From: Rhododendron vialii
Lineage: Eukaryota > Streptophyta > Magnoliopsida > Ericales > Ericaceae
Assembly: GCF_030253575.1 (NCBI RefSeq)
Contig: NC_080564.1
Span: forward strand, 8,414,501 to 8,478,500
DNA: 64,000 nt
Direction of reading: 5' to 3'
Below are positions 21,201 through 31,662 of the stretch, in pieces. A program made the position numbers and the translations under genes. Positions within the stretch are counted from its first letter, which is position 1; each line of letters opens with the position of its first letter. A model generated the notes under the pieces. The model saw only the letters and a list, made by a program, of their open reading frames with translations. It did not search any database and was not told the DNA's origin.

Positions 21201-23606
21201 GCATACTTTCAACAAAAGATTATTGTGGGCTTCAAAGAAATGGTTTCGAATTAATAATAGAGATCGGTGGTTCAACGAATACTATCAACAAACCGAATAT
21301 TGAACAAAGAGATCAACAACTCACCAAATAGTATCCACAAGATGAATAACGGATTAACGAATAGCAACAACAATAATCGAATCACCACAATAATTATACC
21401 AAACAATGAATCCAATAATATCCGAACGACGAACAACGATAACAGAAGTATGAACCAAAGTGAGAACCATAATTACTAATTTCCAAATGCCAAATATTTT
21501 CTCAGGGCTTTGCCCGTTGGATCCAACACCGTATTTAGAGTCATCTCAGGATGGCGCCTGGGACCTTTTCCCTAAGCCGATCCGGAATAGGGTCACAAGG
21601 TATTTCACAAGTCTTTTCCCTATCCGTTGAGCACTAGAGTCACATGGTATTTCACAAGTCTTTTCCCTAGTGGCCAAAGTCACCACGATGTCTCATGGGT
21701 CTTTTCCTTGGACTTTAATAAATATCAACACAGTCTATGGTCCCAAACACAAATAGAACAACGGCGAGCCGGAGGCATCTGCACCAGGATTATTCTCCGT
21801 GCCGTTGCAGAGTCACAATAATATTATGGAGTAACAAGAAAAATATGGGCAATCCAACAATCCTATTAATTTTTATCAATGAACCTTGTATGCCAAAGGG
21901 TACGTCAATTGCCAATAATTATGAGAGCAACGAATAGGAATAATTATCATCGAATCACAACCAATAACGAACTGTAAAGAATCGATAGGCTCAAGAGAAT
22001 TCCAAAAGAAGGAATCACATGCTTAACCACTCACCTCGATTTCCAAACGAATGCAACCAAATACAAAGTGTGATACTAACCGGCTATTCTGAATCACAAA
22101 TAAAAGAAACAGATAAAACTATAAGTATGTATAACTATTAATCTAAGTTACCCTGACGATGCAATTAAATCAACACTTACACCTCCGATTCCCCTACACC
22201 TGCATGCACACACACGGCACCCATACAGAACCACACATGCACGCACCTAGAAAACCCATGTTCCATTATATGAATATAGCATCTTAATTTCAAAGAGAAG
22301 CGATCAGGAGACTTACCAACCCAAAACTCACGATGGAACCCTCCCAACGTCGGCGCTATATTTATGTCTATCTCGTTCTCTAACTCTCTCTTACAGTCCT
22401 CTCTAAGAAAAATATTACTCCTTAACCCTAGTCCCTCAATATTTATAAAAGCATAAGGGGCCCTCTCCTCAATAATTAAATATACTCTCACTAACTAGCT
22501 TGGCCCGAGTTTGAAAGTTAAATCCAACCCAAGTAAAATTAACCGGCCCAAAAATATAACATGCACACATACACACACACACAAAAGAAAATATAAGTTA
22601 TTCGAGATTAGAAGAATTTTTGAAGTAAATGCAGTTTATAATAATCAATATCTTTTTTTTTTTATTAGGAAGAAGTTTGAAAAAGAAAAATGAAAGAATT
22701 AAATATCTGTGTCAAAAATATTTCTATTTTTTTTTTTTGAAAAAGCGGGATGTCACGTCATTCCCCTCTTAAAAGAATTTCGTCCTCGAAATTAGTAGAA
22801 CATAGATGCAAACTTATCAAAACGTAATGAATTACATATTAACAAACATAGGAGTGTCACCCTGAAAAACTTTTACTTTAAACATCAAAAATATTGTAAC
22901 ACATAGAATGTTTAGCTTTACTTCCTAATCATGACAACAAAAAGATTAATACACATGTGACAATACATTTTTCAGCAATCTGCCAAGAACCTCAGTAACA
23001 AAAATTTTAAACCCAACACATATGTATCATTCGGTTGAAAACCCCCTCTCTCTTTTTTTTGCAAAAGCTAGATAAAAATGATCAATGGAATGAGATGAGA
23101 GCTCAACCAAAAATACCTATTGAACTCTGGGCACCTAGACCTCATCTAAGACAAGATGCGATGACGAATCTTGAGCATATAACAAACCTTGTGGGCTACT
23201 ACTAGTACCTTGTGCTTAAGCTTTTGGGCCATGTGATGTGGCTTGTGGATCAAAATCAGGGTACTGGGCCAGTGGTCTGCTTGGGGCGTTACATTAATGC
23301 TGCTACAATCCTTCAAGGCTGCAAAAATCTCCCCTTCCTCAAACACTTTAACGAGATGTGTTGCATCTGGCGATGATAGAGTTCTAGGAAGATCACCCCC
23401 AAACACTGGTCGAGTCCTTCTCTCCTCTTTAAAATTGTTGCTGAAATGATCAGCAGCTGCATCTTTAATTTCCAAGGAGTCTTCTAACACTCTGCCATTC
23501 ACCTTAACTGAGCCCACCATATTCCTCCGAAACCTATTATTGGCAATATATGGCTTGGAAGTATCGAGTGTTTTTATCTCCCAATTTCATCGATGGATAT
23601 GAAGTT
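18205..23606 (-). mobile_element. Decayed L1-type LINE (ORF2: RT and zf-RVT), interrupted
   Basis: On the minus strand the order is: a GDKNTRYF block (about 23575-23550); the pre-RT segment (23520-23299); an LTR insertion at 20757-23293; then KAPGPDGF, the reverse-transcriptase core with QAAF, DFERAYDSVNW and LRQGDPLSPFLF (20752-19830); a post-RT region (19816-19598); a zf-RVT-like C-terminal part with CPRC and HLFLHC (19156-18563); and a short poly(A)-like tail (T run at 18205-18221). Breaks: the FADD catalytic motif reads FAND (codon 20034-20036), a 7-bp duplication shifts the frame near 19829-19843, and there are further stops at about 19597 and 19477. Excluding the insertion, the frame across 20752/23299 is continuous. 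The endonuclease domain is missing. Not able to move on its own. Confidence 0.9.
20757..23293. mobile_element. Solo-LTR-like insertion (2,537 bp) nested in the LINE
   Basis: Starts TGTCACGCCCC and ends GGGGCGTTACA: TG...CA ends with an imperfect 11-bp inverted terminus. Perfect 5-bp target duplication TTAAT at 20752-20756 and 23294-23298. Removing the insert plus one TTAAT restores the LINE reading frame across the junction (DCSS-I-KAPGPDG). The interior has no gag-pol frame but contains LTR-like text at 22752-22790 (CCCCTCTTAAAAGAATTTCG). It fits a single long LTR left after recombination of a Gypsy-type element. Confidence 0.8.
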
Positions 23607-24010
23607 TCCACAGGCATCAGGTCACAAATCTGGGAAGATGGAGGTTGAGAACGGTGGTGGACAACATTTTACCCGCAACCACTAAAACCGAAGCTCTGGA
23701 ACGCTGCCTGAAAAAGAGAAGATGGAGGTTGAGAACGGTGGTGGACAACATCTTACCCACAACCACTAAAACCGAAACTCTGGAACGTTGCCTGAAAAAG
23801 ATCTGGCGAAAAAGTTCCTAATGGACGCCCAAACTTTAATTGCGGGATTGAGAGAGAAGATGGTTGGGACCAGCAGAAAGAGAATAGAGGGAGAGACGGA
23901 TGGGAAGGATCCCTCCCCTCCCGCCGCCTGAGAAGGGGAGGAGGGGAAAGAGGGGAAGAATTGTTGGCGGCTAGGGTTTGGAGATTTTTAGAGAGAGTGC
24001 ACTGTAGTCT
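23607..24010 (-). mobile_element. Possible LINE leader with 84-bp tandem repeat
   Basis: An 84-bp unit (GAAGATGGAGGTTGAGAACG start at 23634) repeats at 23718. Beyond it, the minus strand has a pyrimidine-rich leader containing AACCCTAGCCGCC, typical of plant LINE or LTR leaders. It may be the 5' end of the LINE, with ORF1 and the endonuclease lost by deletion. Confidence 0.4.
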
Positions 24011-24169
24011 TTCTTTTCTGTGTATGTGGTATGGAATAGAGGGTTAAACTTTGGTTTATTGTAACTGTGAGACACTATTCAAGCTTCAGATCTCACCATA
24101 ATGCCACAATAGAGTTGGGTTAACAATAGAGAGGGAGAGTACAGTTACGTACTTGAAATTTTTTGATTA

Positions 24170-25539
24170 TGATTACTTCCTTAATTTCGTCTTCAACCTT
24201 TGATCTATTTTGGATAGTCATTTTCAAAAGTGGGTTACAAAGTTCATTTATATATCTATCGTGAGTAAATAATAATAATTTTAAAACTTTTTTTCACCGT
24301 TTGAGAAACTTCATTTCAACTTCTAAGCGGTCGGTGTAGAAAAGTCAATAGAAATTTATTCGCAAAAAAAATAATTCTTTCGATTAGATTGTTTGTACTA
24401 CTAATATAACTAATAAATCTACAAATGAAAACAGAGGGAGTCCCAGTTTTCTCAATATTCCTTCTGGTGTGATGTTCATGTCGATATTCCGCTTGACCAA
24501 AAAAAAAGATGTTCATGTCGGAGTCTGACTAGTACGAGCTGCCGTTTGTGTTATATTGTTATATGTAACCCAAATCCATCGATTGTCACAGAAAATAAAA
24601 ACCCTAATGGATTTCTTTTTTCCATACAATTGAGCTGCATGCGTAAGCCAAGTTGTTTTGGTCTTAACTACCATTCAAATCAATTGACTAGCTAGTAGAA
24701 TGATTTATTAATTGGTCGATTTTCCCTTCAACTTTTGGCCGTAATTTGTACTTTCCTTTTAGACCTTGATGATGAGTAATATCGATCAAACCGTTTGGTG
24801 AGGAAACTTTCTTGTTTGATTTTATATTAATTCTTCATTTTCTGAATAAAAAAAAAAAATCAATTCACTTGTGGATTCGGCCTTCTTCATGCGCTTGGTA
24901 GCAGAAAGATGCGTTCAAATTAATCTTCCTCTGTATCTCTGTTCCCGGGCATTCCCGACTTTTGGATCGATTTAGAATTTTCCATTTCTTTTGAAATTTT
25001 TACACGATCCAATCGCCATATATAAACACACCGGAACAGGATACACCGATTTTTTGGTACAGAGGTTTTGAGCTACAAAAAGATAGTTACTGTACATTTT
25101 TGTCAAATGCAAAGGAGTTCAAGGAGTACACAAACGTAGTTGTATACTATATTGTTTCTGTACAAGGTCAGAAACACACGACCATTCACATCAACATATA
25201 TAGTGAAAAAGTGTTCAATTCAAAACATTCGAATTACATGGATGTTTTTTTGTTCTTGAAATTACATAGTTTTATATAAATCCATAGTACAGAGTATCAG
25301 TACTACAAAATCACAGTACAGGTATCATGCAAGTATGTCTATGTATATATATTCATTGCAGCCGTGAATAAGTTTCTCTCATTCATAAATTATTATGAAA
25401 TCCGATCGCAAATACTCTTGTGGTATTGACTATTGAAAACTTGAAAATAAACAACATACATACTACAAGTACTGCTCTCTCAGAAAGCCAAAGCACAACA
25501 CCATCAGACAAACTAAGAGGAAAAGCACATACAAATTAA
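24170..25539. repeat. Duplicated segment C, 3' flank of membrane-protein copy C
   Basis: Blocks match segment A: 24190-24310 to 5840-5990, 24430-24470 to 6070-6110, 24650-24810 to 6530-6670, 25080-25160 to 9115-9240 and 25320-25520 to 9400-9600. Segment A is longer because it gained the SINE, Tourist-like and Stowaway insertions listed above. Confidence 0.65.
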
Positions 25540-25767
25540 TCAAAAGGGGATGGCACTTGACACTCTAGGGTAAACCAAGTTGGCGGGCTGCCCCATGATG
25601 CGGCGGCCCTCGGTGTGGCGGAACAAGTACACCACCGCCCCCACCGGCCACTCCACCACCGCGGTCACCACAAACGCCAAGAAACCCAGTGTGGGACCCA
25701 CCACCTTGCATCCGCAACTATTAGTGGTGCGACACTAAAAACATAGCGGAATCCGAACATAGCCCAT
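25540..25767 (-). pseudogene. Small membrane protein, copy C, early stop
   Basis: Same length (228 bp) and start context (ATCATGGG) as the open copy B. The protein begins MGYVRIPLCF and then meets TAG at 25735-25737, exactly where copy B has CAG (Gln11). After the stop the frame is open to the natural end, keeping the Cys pair CGC, the hydrophobic helix with EWPVG, FRHTEGRR and the VYPRV tail. Substitutions after the stop are mostly conservative, so coding constraint lasted until recently. Stop readthrough cannot be excluded. More diverged from A and B than they are from each other. Confidence 0.72.
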
Positions 25768-25948
25768 GATGGCGATAAATCTATCTAGCTAGCTAGGGAA
25801 GTGAATGCAAGAAAATTTGGAAGAGGATGGAGTTGAAGAGAGTGAATGAGGCAATGAATTTGAGCAGGTTAACCAGATGGAGCATGGAGGAAGATGTACT
25901 TGGATTGGATTGGATTGAAGAAATTGAACATTTTGGTGGAGTACTTTG

Positions 25949-26083
25949 TATTTATAGCTACTTTGTATTGAAGGGGGTTGCCACGTGTCTTGTTGTGAGG
26001 GCACGAGGGTGTACAGGTGTTAATCCACTGGTGGGAGGGTGGACCGGACACGTGTCTTGTTCCCTTTGATTTGTGTACGTGTC
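25949..26083 (-). promoter_or_regulatory. Promoter of copy C: TATA box and three ACGTGTC motifs
   Basis: TATA box CTATAAATA (minus strand) at 25949-25957. ACGTGTC words at 25983-25989, 26050-26056 and 26077-26083 on the + strand, in the same order as in copies A and B although the surrounding DNA has diverged. Confidence 0.6.
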
Positions 26084-26099
26084 CGATAGAATAATATTA

Positions 26100-27131
26100 G
26101 TGATTTTTTTTAATTGTTTATTTTTTTGTTCCTTAAGAAAGGTTCCATTCCCTTGTGCAGTATATTAGTTAAAATGAAATTGTTAAATAAGTCGCTCCAA
26201 GAAAAAGAAAAAGGAAAAAGAACTTTGTGGAAGTGGAACATCTAATAATTGGTAAGGTTGGTAGAAACAAATCTGGTGAACTGTAAAACCGATTCGAACC
26301 GAACCGACATATACATTTTGAATTGGAACCATAGATTAATGGTCCGGACACAGATTCAAAAAATTAAAAAATCGTGACCCGCGGTCCGGACACAGATATT
26401 CGTTTTGAAACCATGGATTAACCGAACCCAACCGTAAAATATTCATTATATATAAACATATGTATGCATATGCTTATATAAATAATTTTACGGCTACTAC
26501 TATAATATTTTTAACAATTTTACTATTTTACCTTAATGTGATACAATCTACATTCAAATAAAACATAGAGGGTAAAGTGTTATTCTTATACTGTTATACC
26601 ACAATAGAGTAGGTTGACTACTGAATTATCTGGTTTATAATCCACTTGATTGGCTTAACCAAAATGTGGGACAAAGTCCTTAACACATCCAAGGAGTAGA
26701 GTGGTGGGGCATTAGAGAGTTTGCCCGGTAGATAATTTCAGGACCCTAAAATATGTTGAGATGAGCGCAAATTGATCCGGATATCCGATTATTAAAGAAA
26801 AAGAAGAAGTGTGAGCATATGAAACGAAAATGCTATTGGAACAAACGCCTAGGCTCCATTATTGAAGGCAATGAAGCAGGGCCAGGTACACCATTCCCAG
26901 TGCCATGGCCTCTCAAATAGGACTCCCCTCCCCACCAACCAAACCCTAGTTGGAGTATTTTACATACCCAAAATTTGATGCTTAATAAACGATACGTTTC
27001 ACGTTGACCTTGCTTTTAAAAATTATTCCAACACCAACCTGGCAACCTCTATCACAAAAGCTTCCATCTTCATAACCATTACCCACTTCTTTGTTTCCCT
27101 TTCCCACTTCCTTGTGCCATTTCTCAAACTC
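26100..27131. other. Non-coding region before proline-rich gene 1
   Basis: It contains a decayed repeat at about 26285-26430 with duplicated GGTCCGGACACAGAT (26340 and 26382) and CGAACCGAACCG words. No gene was recognised. The 3' part would include the promoter of the gene at 27132. Confidence 0.45.
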
Positions 27132-27563
27132 ATGGCTAAAGGTCTCAGCCAATTTCTCTCTGCACTTCTATTCATCATAGCATTGCTAAATTTTCCGGCG
27201 GCATATGCGCAAGACGATACGTTCTACACTCCGCCGCCTCCACCCGCAGCCAGTTCTAACTGCCCGTCGCCTCCACTTGCAGACAGTTCGAACTGCCCCC
27301 CACCACCGTCGCCGCCGTCGGGCTCGGAGTACTACTTCTCGCCTCCCTTTGGTTACTATTCCCAGCCGGGTGGTTATTTACCATATTACCCTCCACCGCC
27401 ATGGTATCTTAATAACGCACCTCCGAATCCGGCCTGGCCTTATTTTCCATTTTACCCTCTGGCCCCGGAGTTTTCGTTAGCAACTCGCCTTTACCTCGTT
27501 CGATCAACATTCTGGATTTCGAGCTTGGTTTTGACATTATTGTTCTGTTTTGAGTTGTACTAA
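27132..27563 (+). CDS. Short secreted proline-rich (extensin-like) protein 1
   Basis: A single-exon frame of 143 aa. The ATG at 27132 (MAKGLSQ) is preferred over the in-frame ATG at 27114, because it starts directly with a signal peptide: hydrophobic residues 8-24 ending PAAYA, with likely cleavage before QDD. The mature part has Pro-rich blocks (TPPPPP, CPSPP, CPPPPSPPS) with two Cys, then a Tyr/Pro-rich stretch (YYPPPPWY, FPFYPLAP). It ends in a hydrophobic tail (about 120-143, ISSLVLTLLF), suggesting a GPI-anchor signal or membrane anchor. Such proteins act in the cell wall after proline hydroxylation and glycosylation. It resembles the gene at 31138 in plan rather than in detailed sequence. 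The exact family is not assigned. Confidence 0.72.
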   Translation: MAKGLSQFLSALLFIIALLNFPAAYAQDDTFYTPPPPPAASSNCPSPPLADSSNCPPPPSPPSGSEYYFSPPFGYYSQPGGYLPYYPPPPWYLNNAPPNPAWPYFPFYPLAPEFSLATRLYLVRSTFWISSLVLTLLFCFELY

Positions 27564-28744
27564 TACTCGAAGGAGTGTGGATTTTTCAGTCCAAGTGCTA
27601 AAGAAGGAAGTCCGAAATTGGGTGGAAGAGGCCAAAAAAAAGATAATTGCTACAATGTGGTACAAAACTAATTGACATGTAATAATTATTTTACATATGG
27701 ATTTTCCGTGAATTTAATTTATGTTGAATAGCACAGATTAATTTGCATCGTTACTTTTGTGATGCCCCTTTGTGTGTGTTATTTTATTACTAATTTTATT
27801 TCTTTTCTTTTTTTTGTCTCTCCTAATCTCTTTGTTTTAATTCCGTGGTGGTGTCATGTGTAAAGGTAATTTCATCGTCGATCAAAATCATGATTCCTTC
27901 ATGATATCAAACTGAGATCATCGCCTAAAATACGTTCAAATTGTTTTCTCCTACCTAAAACAGACGTCTTCTTAAGAGCCTGGATGGCAAACGGTATAGT
28001 ACCGACCTAAAAAGTGGTTGAACAATACCCACATCCAAGGACGGATCCACACGAGTCCGGTGCCCCCACTCGATTTTGTAAAGTAGTAATAATAATAATA
28101 ATAATAATAGTATATTTTTCAATTACGTACATTCAATAAATTTACGACAGTGTTTCAATAAAATTACTCTAGATTTTATTTATGAGAATATTTGTCTGAT
28201 ATCTATTTTATAGAGTGCTAAATTTTTATACGTCATTTTTTTGTGAAAACACAACATTTTATGTTAATTACTATAAGATGAAATTACATATACATAGTCA
28301 CCAATTTGTTATTTATTCTGTCGAACTTAATGGGAATATGTTCATGATTTTTGATTGTTTCGTCATCGCATATGTCGGTTGAAAACGGTGTAAAATCAAT
28401 GATTTTGCAAAAGAGAGGAAACAAAATACTTCTCATATCGGTATAAACAGTAGCATCATAAACAAAATACTTACTCACAATTTTCAAACTTTAAAAATCA
28501 ATTGAACCAGCAAGGATGCTGACATGCTTGATGTGACATTATAACCGTAACTAGCATCTTAAATCTAGTATTTGACTCTAGAGTTGTCATTTATTTTAAA
28601 AGAAATAAGATTTCTATTATTATTCTCCACATCTATAAAGAATCAATCTACAATATAGTATGTAACTGGTAAGTATGTTACAGGTATTTTCTATAAGATT
28701 TTTCCAAAGGAAGCCTAGTGGCCTGGCATCGGATATCGGAAATT
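27564..28744. other. Non-coding stretch after proline-rich gene 1
   Basis: It holds the 3' UTR region and AT-rich DNA with an (AAT)n tract at about 28085-28110. No gene was recognised. Confidence 0.45.
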
Positions 28745-29308
28745 CTAATCGCAAGGAAGATTTGCAGGAAACCACGCAAAGAAAAATGCGTTTGGGCCCT
28801 CTTCGGGTATTATTTTATGGGCTCCTGTAAAAAATCAGTTCTAACGGACATCAGTAAGTACTACCTCTGTCCGAATTTACTTGTCCCAGTTCTATTCTAA
28901 CCGAATAAAAAAACTAGTTATATCTTTAAATTGGTAATGAATTTTATATCCAATATGGATCTTGTTTGATAGATCTCGATTTGTTCTATAATACAATGTT
29001 TTCAAAATCACCTAAAACATTATAAATTACAAGATATAATCAATTGAAAAGTGACACGAACTCTCAAAAGTGACAATGAAATTGGGACGGATGGAGTATT
29101 ACTTTTGGATTCGTATGGTGAAACTGCTCAATTCGCCCTTACGAATCCAAAAGTAATACTTACCGATATCTGTTGAAGCTAATTTTTTATAGGGCCCCAT
29201 AAAATAATATTCAAAAATTTATGGATATTTTTCTAGATTTTTGTGGGATCCAGAATGGATCCAAACGCATTTTTCCTTGCGTGGTTCCCTGCAAATCTTT
29301 CTTGCCAA
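28745..29308. mobile_element. Foldback element split by a Stowaway-like MITE
   Basis: Outer arms 28745-28860 and about 29157-29308 are reverse complements (GAAGATTTGCAG with CTGCAAATCTTTC; ACGCAAAGAAAAATGCGTTT with its mate). A short inner hairpin lies at 29100-29156 (ACTTTTGGATTCGTA / TACGAATCCAAAAGT). The MITE at 28861-29096 sits at a TA inside the left arm. Confidence 0.8.
28861..29096. mobile_element. Stowaway-like MITE nested in a foldback element
   Basis: Starts CTACCTCTGTCCGAATTTAC and ends GGGACGGATGGAG. TA dinucleotides at 28859-28860 and 29097-29098. The arms pair over about 30 bp. Ends are more diverged than in the copy at 8417-8652. Confidence 0.75.
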
Positions 29309-30213
29309 TAGTAGGGCTCGTCGGATATAATCATTAATCACATTAAAAAAAAATCTCTTAAATCATGTTTGTTGTAATGTATTTTTCAATAGTTCAAACT
29401 CTTATTTTCATATGATTTCATTGCTATTACCTTTTTGCAAAAGACAATTTTAGCCTTCATCTTAATTTGTTGCCCTTTTGACAAATCTTCACTTGTCTCT
29501 CGAGCTCTTTGTCTCTCTTCAACAATGGCAGCCCTTTCTCTATCAAGAACCCGTCTCCTCCTCCATCACCAATTGAAAAGCCTATCTTCCGTCTTGCACG
29601 AGCCCCTAGCTCAGTTTTGGATGGCAGAAATCCTGAGGAGGAAAGGGAAAGTGATACCACCATGTTCCTAAAACTCCTTTGTTTAGAATAGACCGGAATG
29701 CGAAAGTGATTCCTAATGACCTATGTGTCCTGGAATCACATTCTCATAGTAATAATCTGATCATTTTCTTACCTCATGGTAGTATTATTTTCCTGACTCA
29801 ATCATTCAAACAAGGAAATGTTGACTCTAGTCAATTTCCAAAATAAATGTTACTTCAATAACACTAGAATAGAATTACTTCAGGCATTAAATTGCGAGAA
29901 TTTCAGATTCCGGTCATAGAAACTTAGCCTTACCTTCTTCCTTGTAGCCCTCATTCTCTTATAAGCAGAGACTCCACAAATACAACTTCTTCACAATAAC
30001 GGTGTTTTTCGGCTGGCAGCCTAGTGGGTTTAGGTGTTGGTGGCCTGAAGTACGTTGTGACCAATAGTATATGGCTAAGTATTTCAGTGTAGTTTTTGCC
30101 TTGGGTAAGTAAAAATTGCTGAGAAACAAAAATATATACATACAGTATAAAGAAAACCTAATTTTACTAATGACTTCTCTTGCATATCTAATGCACTCGA
30201 ATCAGGGTCATAT

Positions 30214-30251
<38 letters not shown>

Positions 30252-30510
30252 CCCTTATAGATAGGAATTGAAGTTTGAATTGGTAGACGAACTAGCAAGC
30301 CAAGATCGTGAGCAAACAGAGGATTTCTACTCTTTTAGTATTCGTTTATGGCAAATGCTAACCAATGCCTTTGGGACACAAATTAAGGTGTAATATATAT
30401 GGAATATTTTTTCAACATTTAATGTCATCTTCTGAAAGAGAATATGCCTCTTTTTGCCATTTTCCATTTCTGAAGCTTTCCAAAAAAAGGAAAATTCTAA
30501 AATCAACCCA
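29309..30510. other. Non-coding stretch with a possible gene fragment
   Basis: At about 29435-29690 three overlapping frames are open on both strands. One on + (29509-29691) reads like the Ser/Pro-rich N-terminus of a protein, but no domain is recognisable. A (CT)n microsatellite lies at about 30210-30249. Confidence 0.35.
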
Positions 30511-30613
30511 ATAGTAAGCGTGTGAATTTGTATTAAAGGATACATAGAAATACGTATTTTACTTGTCTTCTAGTGTATTTATCGTCAGCCTTATGGACTG
30601 ACAATAGCAAAAC
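30511..30613 (+). repeat. Dispersed about 95-bp repeat, copy 3
   Basis: Shares GTGTGAATTTGTATTAAAGG, AATACGTATTTTACTTGTCTTC, TTATCGTCAGCC-like text and CAATAGCAAAACCG with 8258-8370 (reverse) and 10516-10613. Confidence 0.6.
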
Positions 30614-31137
30614 CGTACATTTTGTTAGCACAGTTTAATTGAATATCTTTTATATGCAAAAAGTACGAGATATATCATTATGGTAAGTATATGTATTTGC
30701 ATTGTTTTTTACTTTCTTTTTAAAAAATGGCATTAATAGTAATGAAATCTTACTGTTGGAAAATATTCCATATTTAAGGCACAAGTTAGCAGAACCTCTG
30801 TTTTATAATATAAAAATAAATATAGTAGGTGAGATGGGTCACAAAGAGCTCAAATTCAGATGGAGTATTTCCTGCGATAAGTTTTATAAAGGAAAGGGTC
30901 CTGTAATGGAAATAGCCACTTGTGAATAGATTTGTAAGGGACGAAACTGGTGAAGATCATTAAATTTAAGGCAAGAAACAGGTTTGAAGATCATTACCAT
31001 TTAGAGAGAGATTCACAGTGTACATATACTGTAGATATACTGTAGTACTATAAATCTATGTGCATGTATATATGAATATGAATCCTTCCTGGGTGAGGGA
31101 TGAATGATTACTCTCACAAGCCATATTATCTCCTTTC
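30614..31137. other. Upstream region of proline-rich gene 2
   Basis: AT-rich and non-coding. It probably contains the promoter of the gene at 31138; no motif stands out clearly. Confidence 0.4.
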
Positions 31138-31662
31138 ATGGCCACTCATCTCGGTAAAGCACCAGCCTTTACCATACTTTTTGCCCTAGTATTTTTCCAT
31201 ATAAATCGTGCATTGTCCTGCCAGCAGTCACCACCACCGCCATTGCCCTGCAGCTGCCAGCAACCTTCACCACCTTCACAACCACCACCACCACCACCAC
31301 CACTGCCGCCGTCAGCACCACCACCACCTCCGCCGCTGCCGCCGCCACCACCACCACCACCTTCTTCACAAACGCCGCCATCGCCATTGCCACTGCTACC
31401 GCCACCGCCTCCACCACCACCTTCTTCACAACCGCCACCATCGCCATTGCCACTGCTGCCGCCGCCGCCGCTGCCACCACCCGAAAATCCTACCGCACCG
31501 CCACCACCACAGCTCATGCAGCCACCGCCTCCCCCTTATTTCCGTATTCCTTGCGTACCGTATTATCCCTACATCCGGTGTTCATCGGCTACGGGTTTCA
31601 TACCATCTACAGTCCGGCTCTTGTGCCTTATATCATTAGTACTTTCATTTTTTTTCTACTAG
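31138..31662 (+). CDS. Short secreted proline-rich (extensin-like) protein 2
   Basis: A single-exon frame of 174 aa. N-terminal signal peptide (hydrophobic 9-26, likely cleavage near ALS). The mature protein starts CQQSPPPPLPCSCQQPSPP, followed by very long Pro runs broken by Ser, Leu and Ala. A unit of about 28 residues containing SSQ-PPSPLPLLPPPP occurs twice (DNA near 31360-31410 and 31420-31470), a tandem duplication. The end is Tyr-rich (CVPYYPYIRC) and then hydrophobic (about 158-174, LLCLISLVLSFFFY), a possible GPI or membrane anchor as in the gene at 27132. A cell-wall structural role is inferred from composition. Frames on the opposite strand are Gly-rich shadows of the CCN repeats. 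Confidence 0.75.
   Translation: MATHLGKAPAFTILFALVFFHINRALSCQQSPPPPLPCSCQQPSPPSQPPPPPPPLPPSAPPPPPPLPPPPPPPPSSQTPPSPLPLLPPPPPPPPSSQPPPSPLPLLPPPPLPPPENPTAPPPPQLMQPPPPPYFRIPCVPYYPYIRCSSATGFIPSTVRLLCLISLVLSFFFY

Noticed and set aside
29435..29700. Possible gene start (MAALSLSRTRLL...) with overlapping frames on both strands
   Set aside because: No continuation exon, domain or splice pattern could be supported; kept only as a note in the surrounding non-coding feature.
31146..31517. Gly-rich minus-strand frame
   Set aside because: Antisense shadow of the CCN proline codons of the gene at 31138-31662; no start context or domain.
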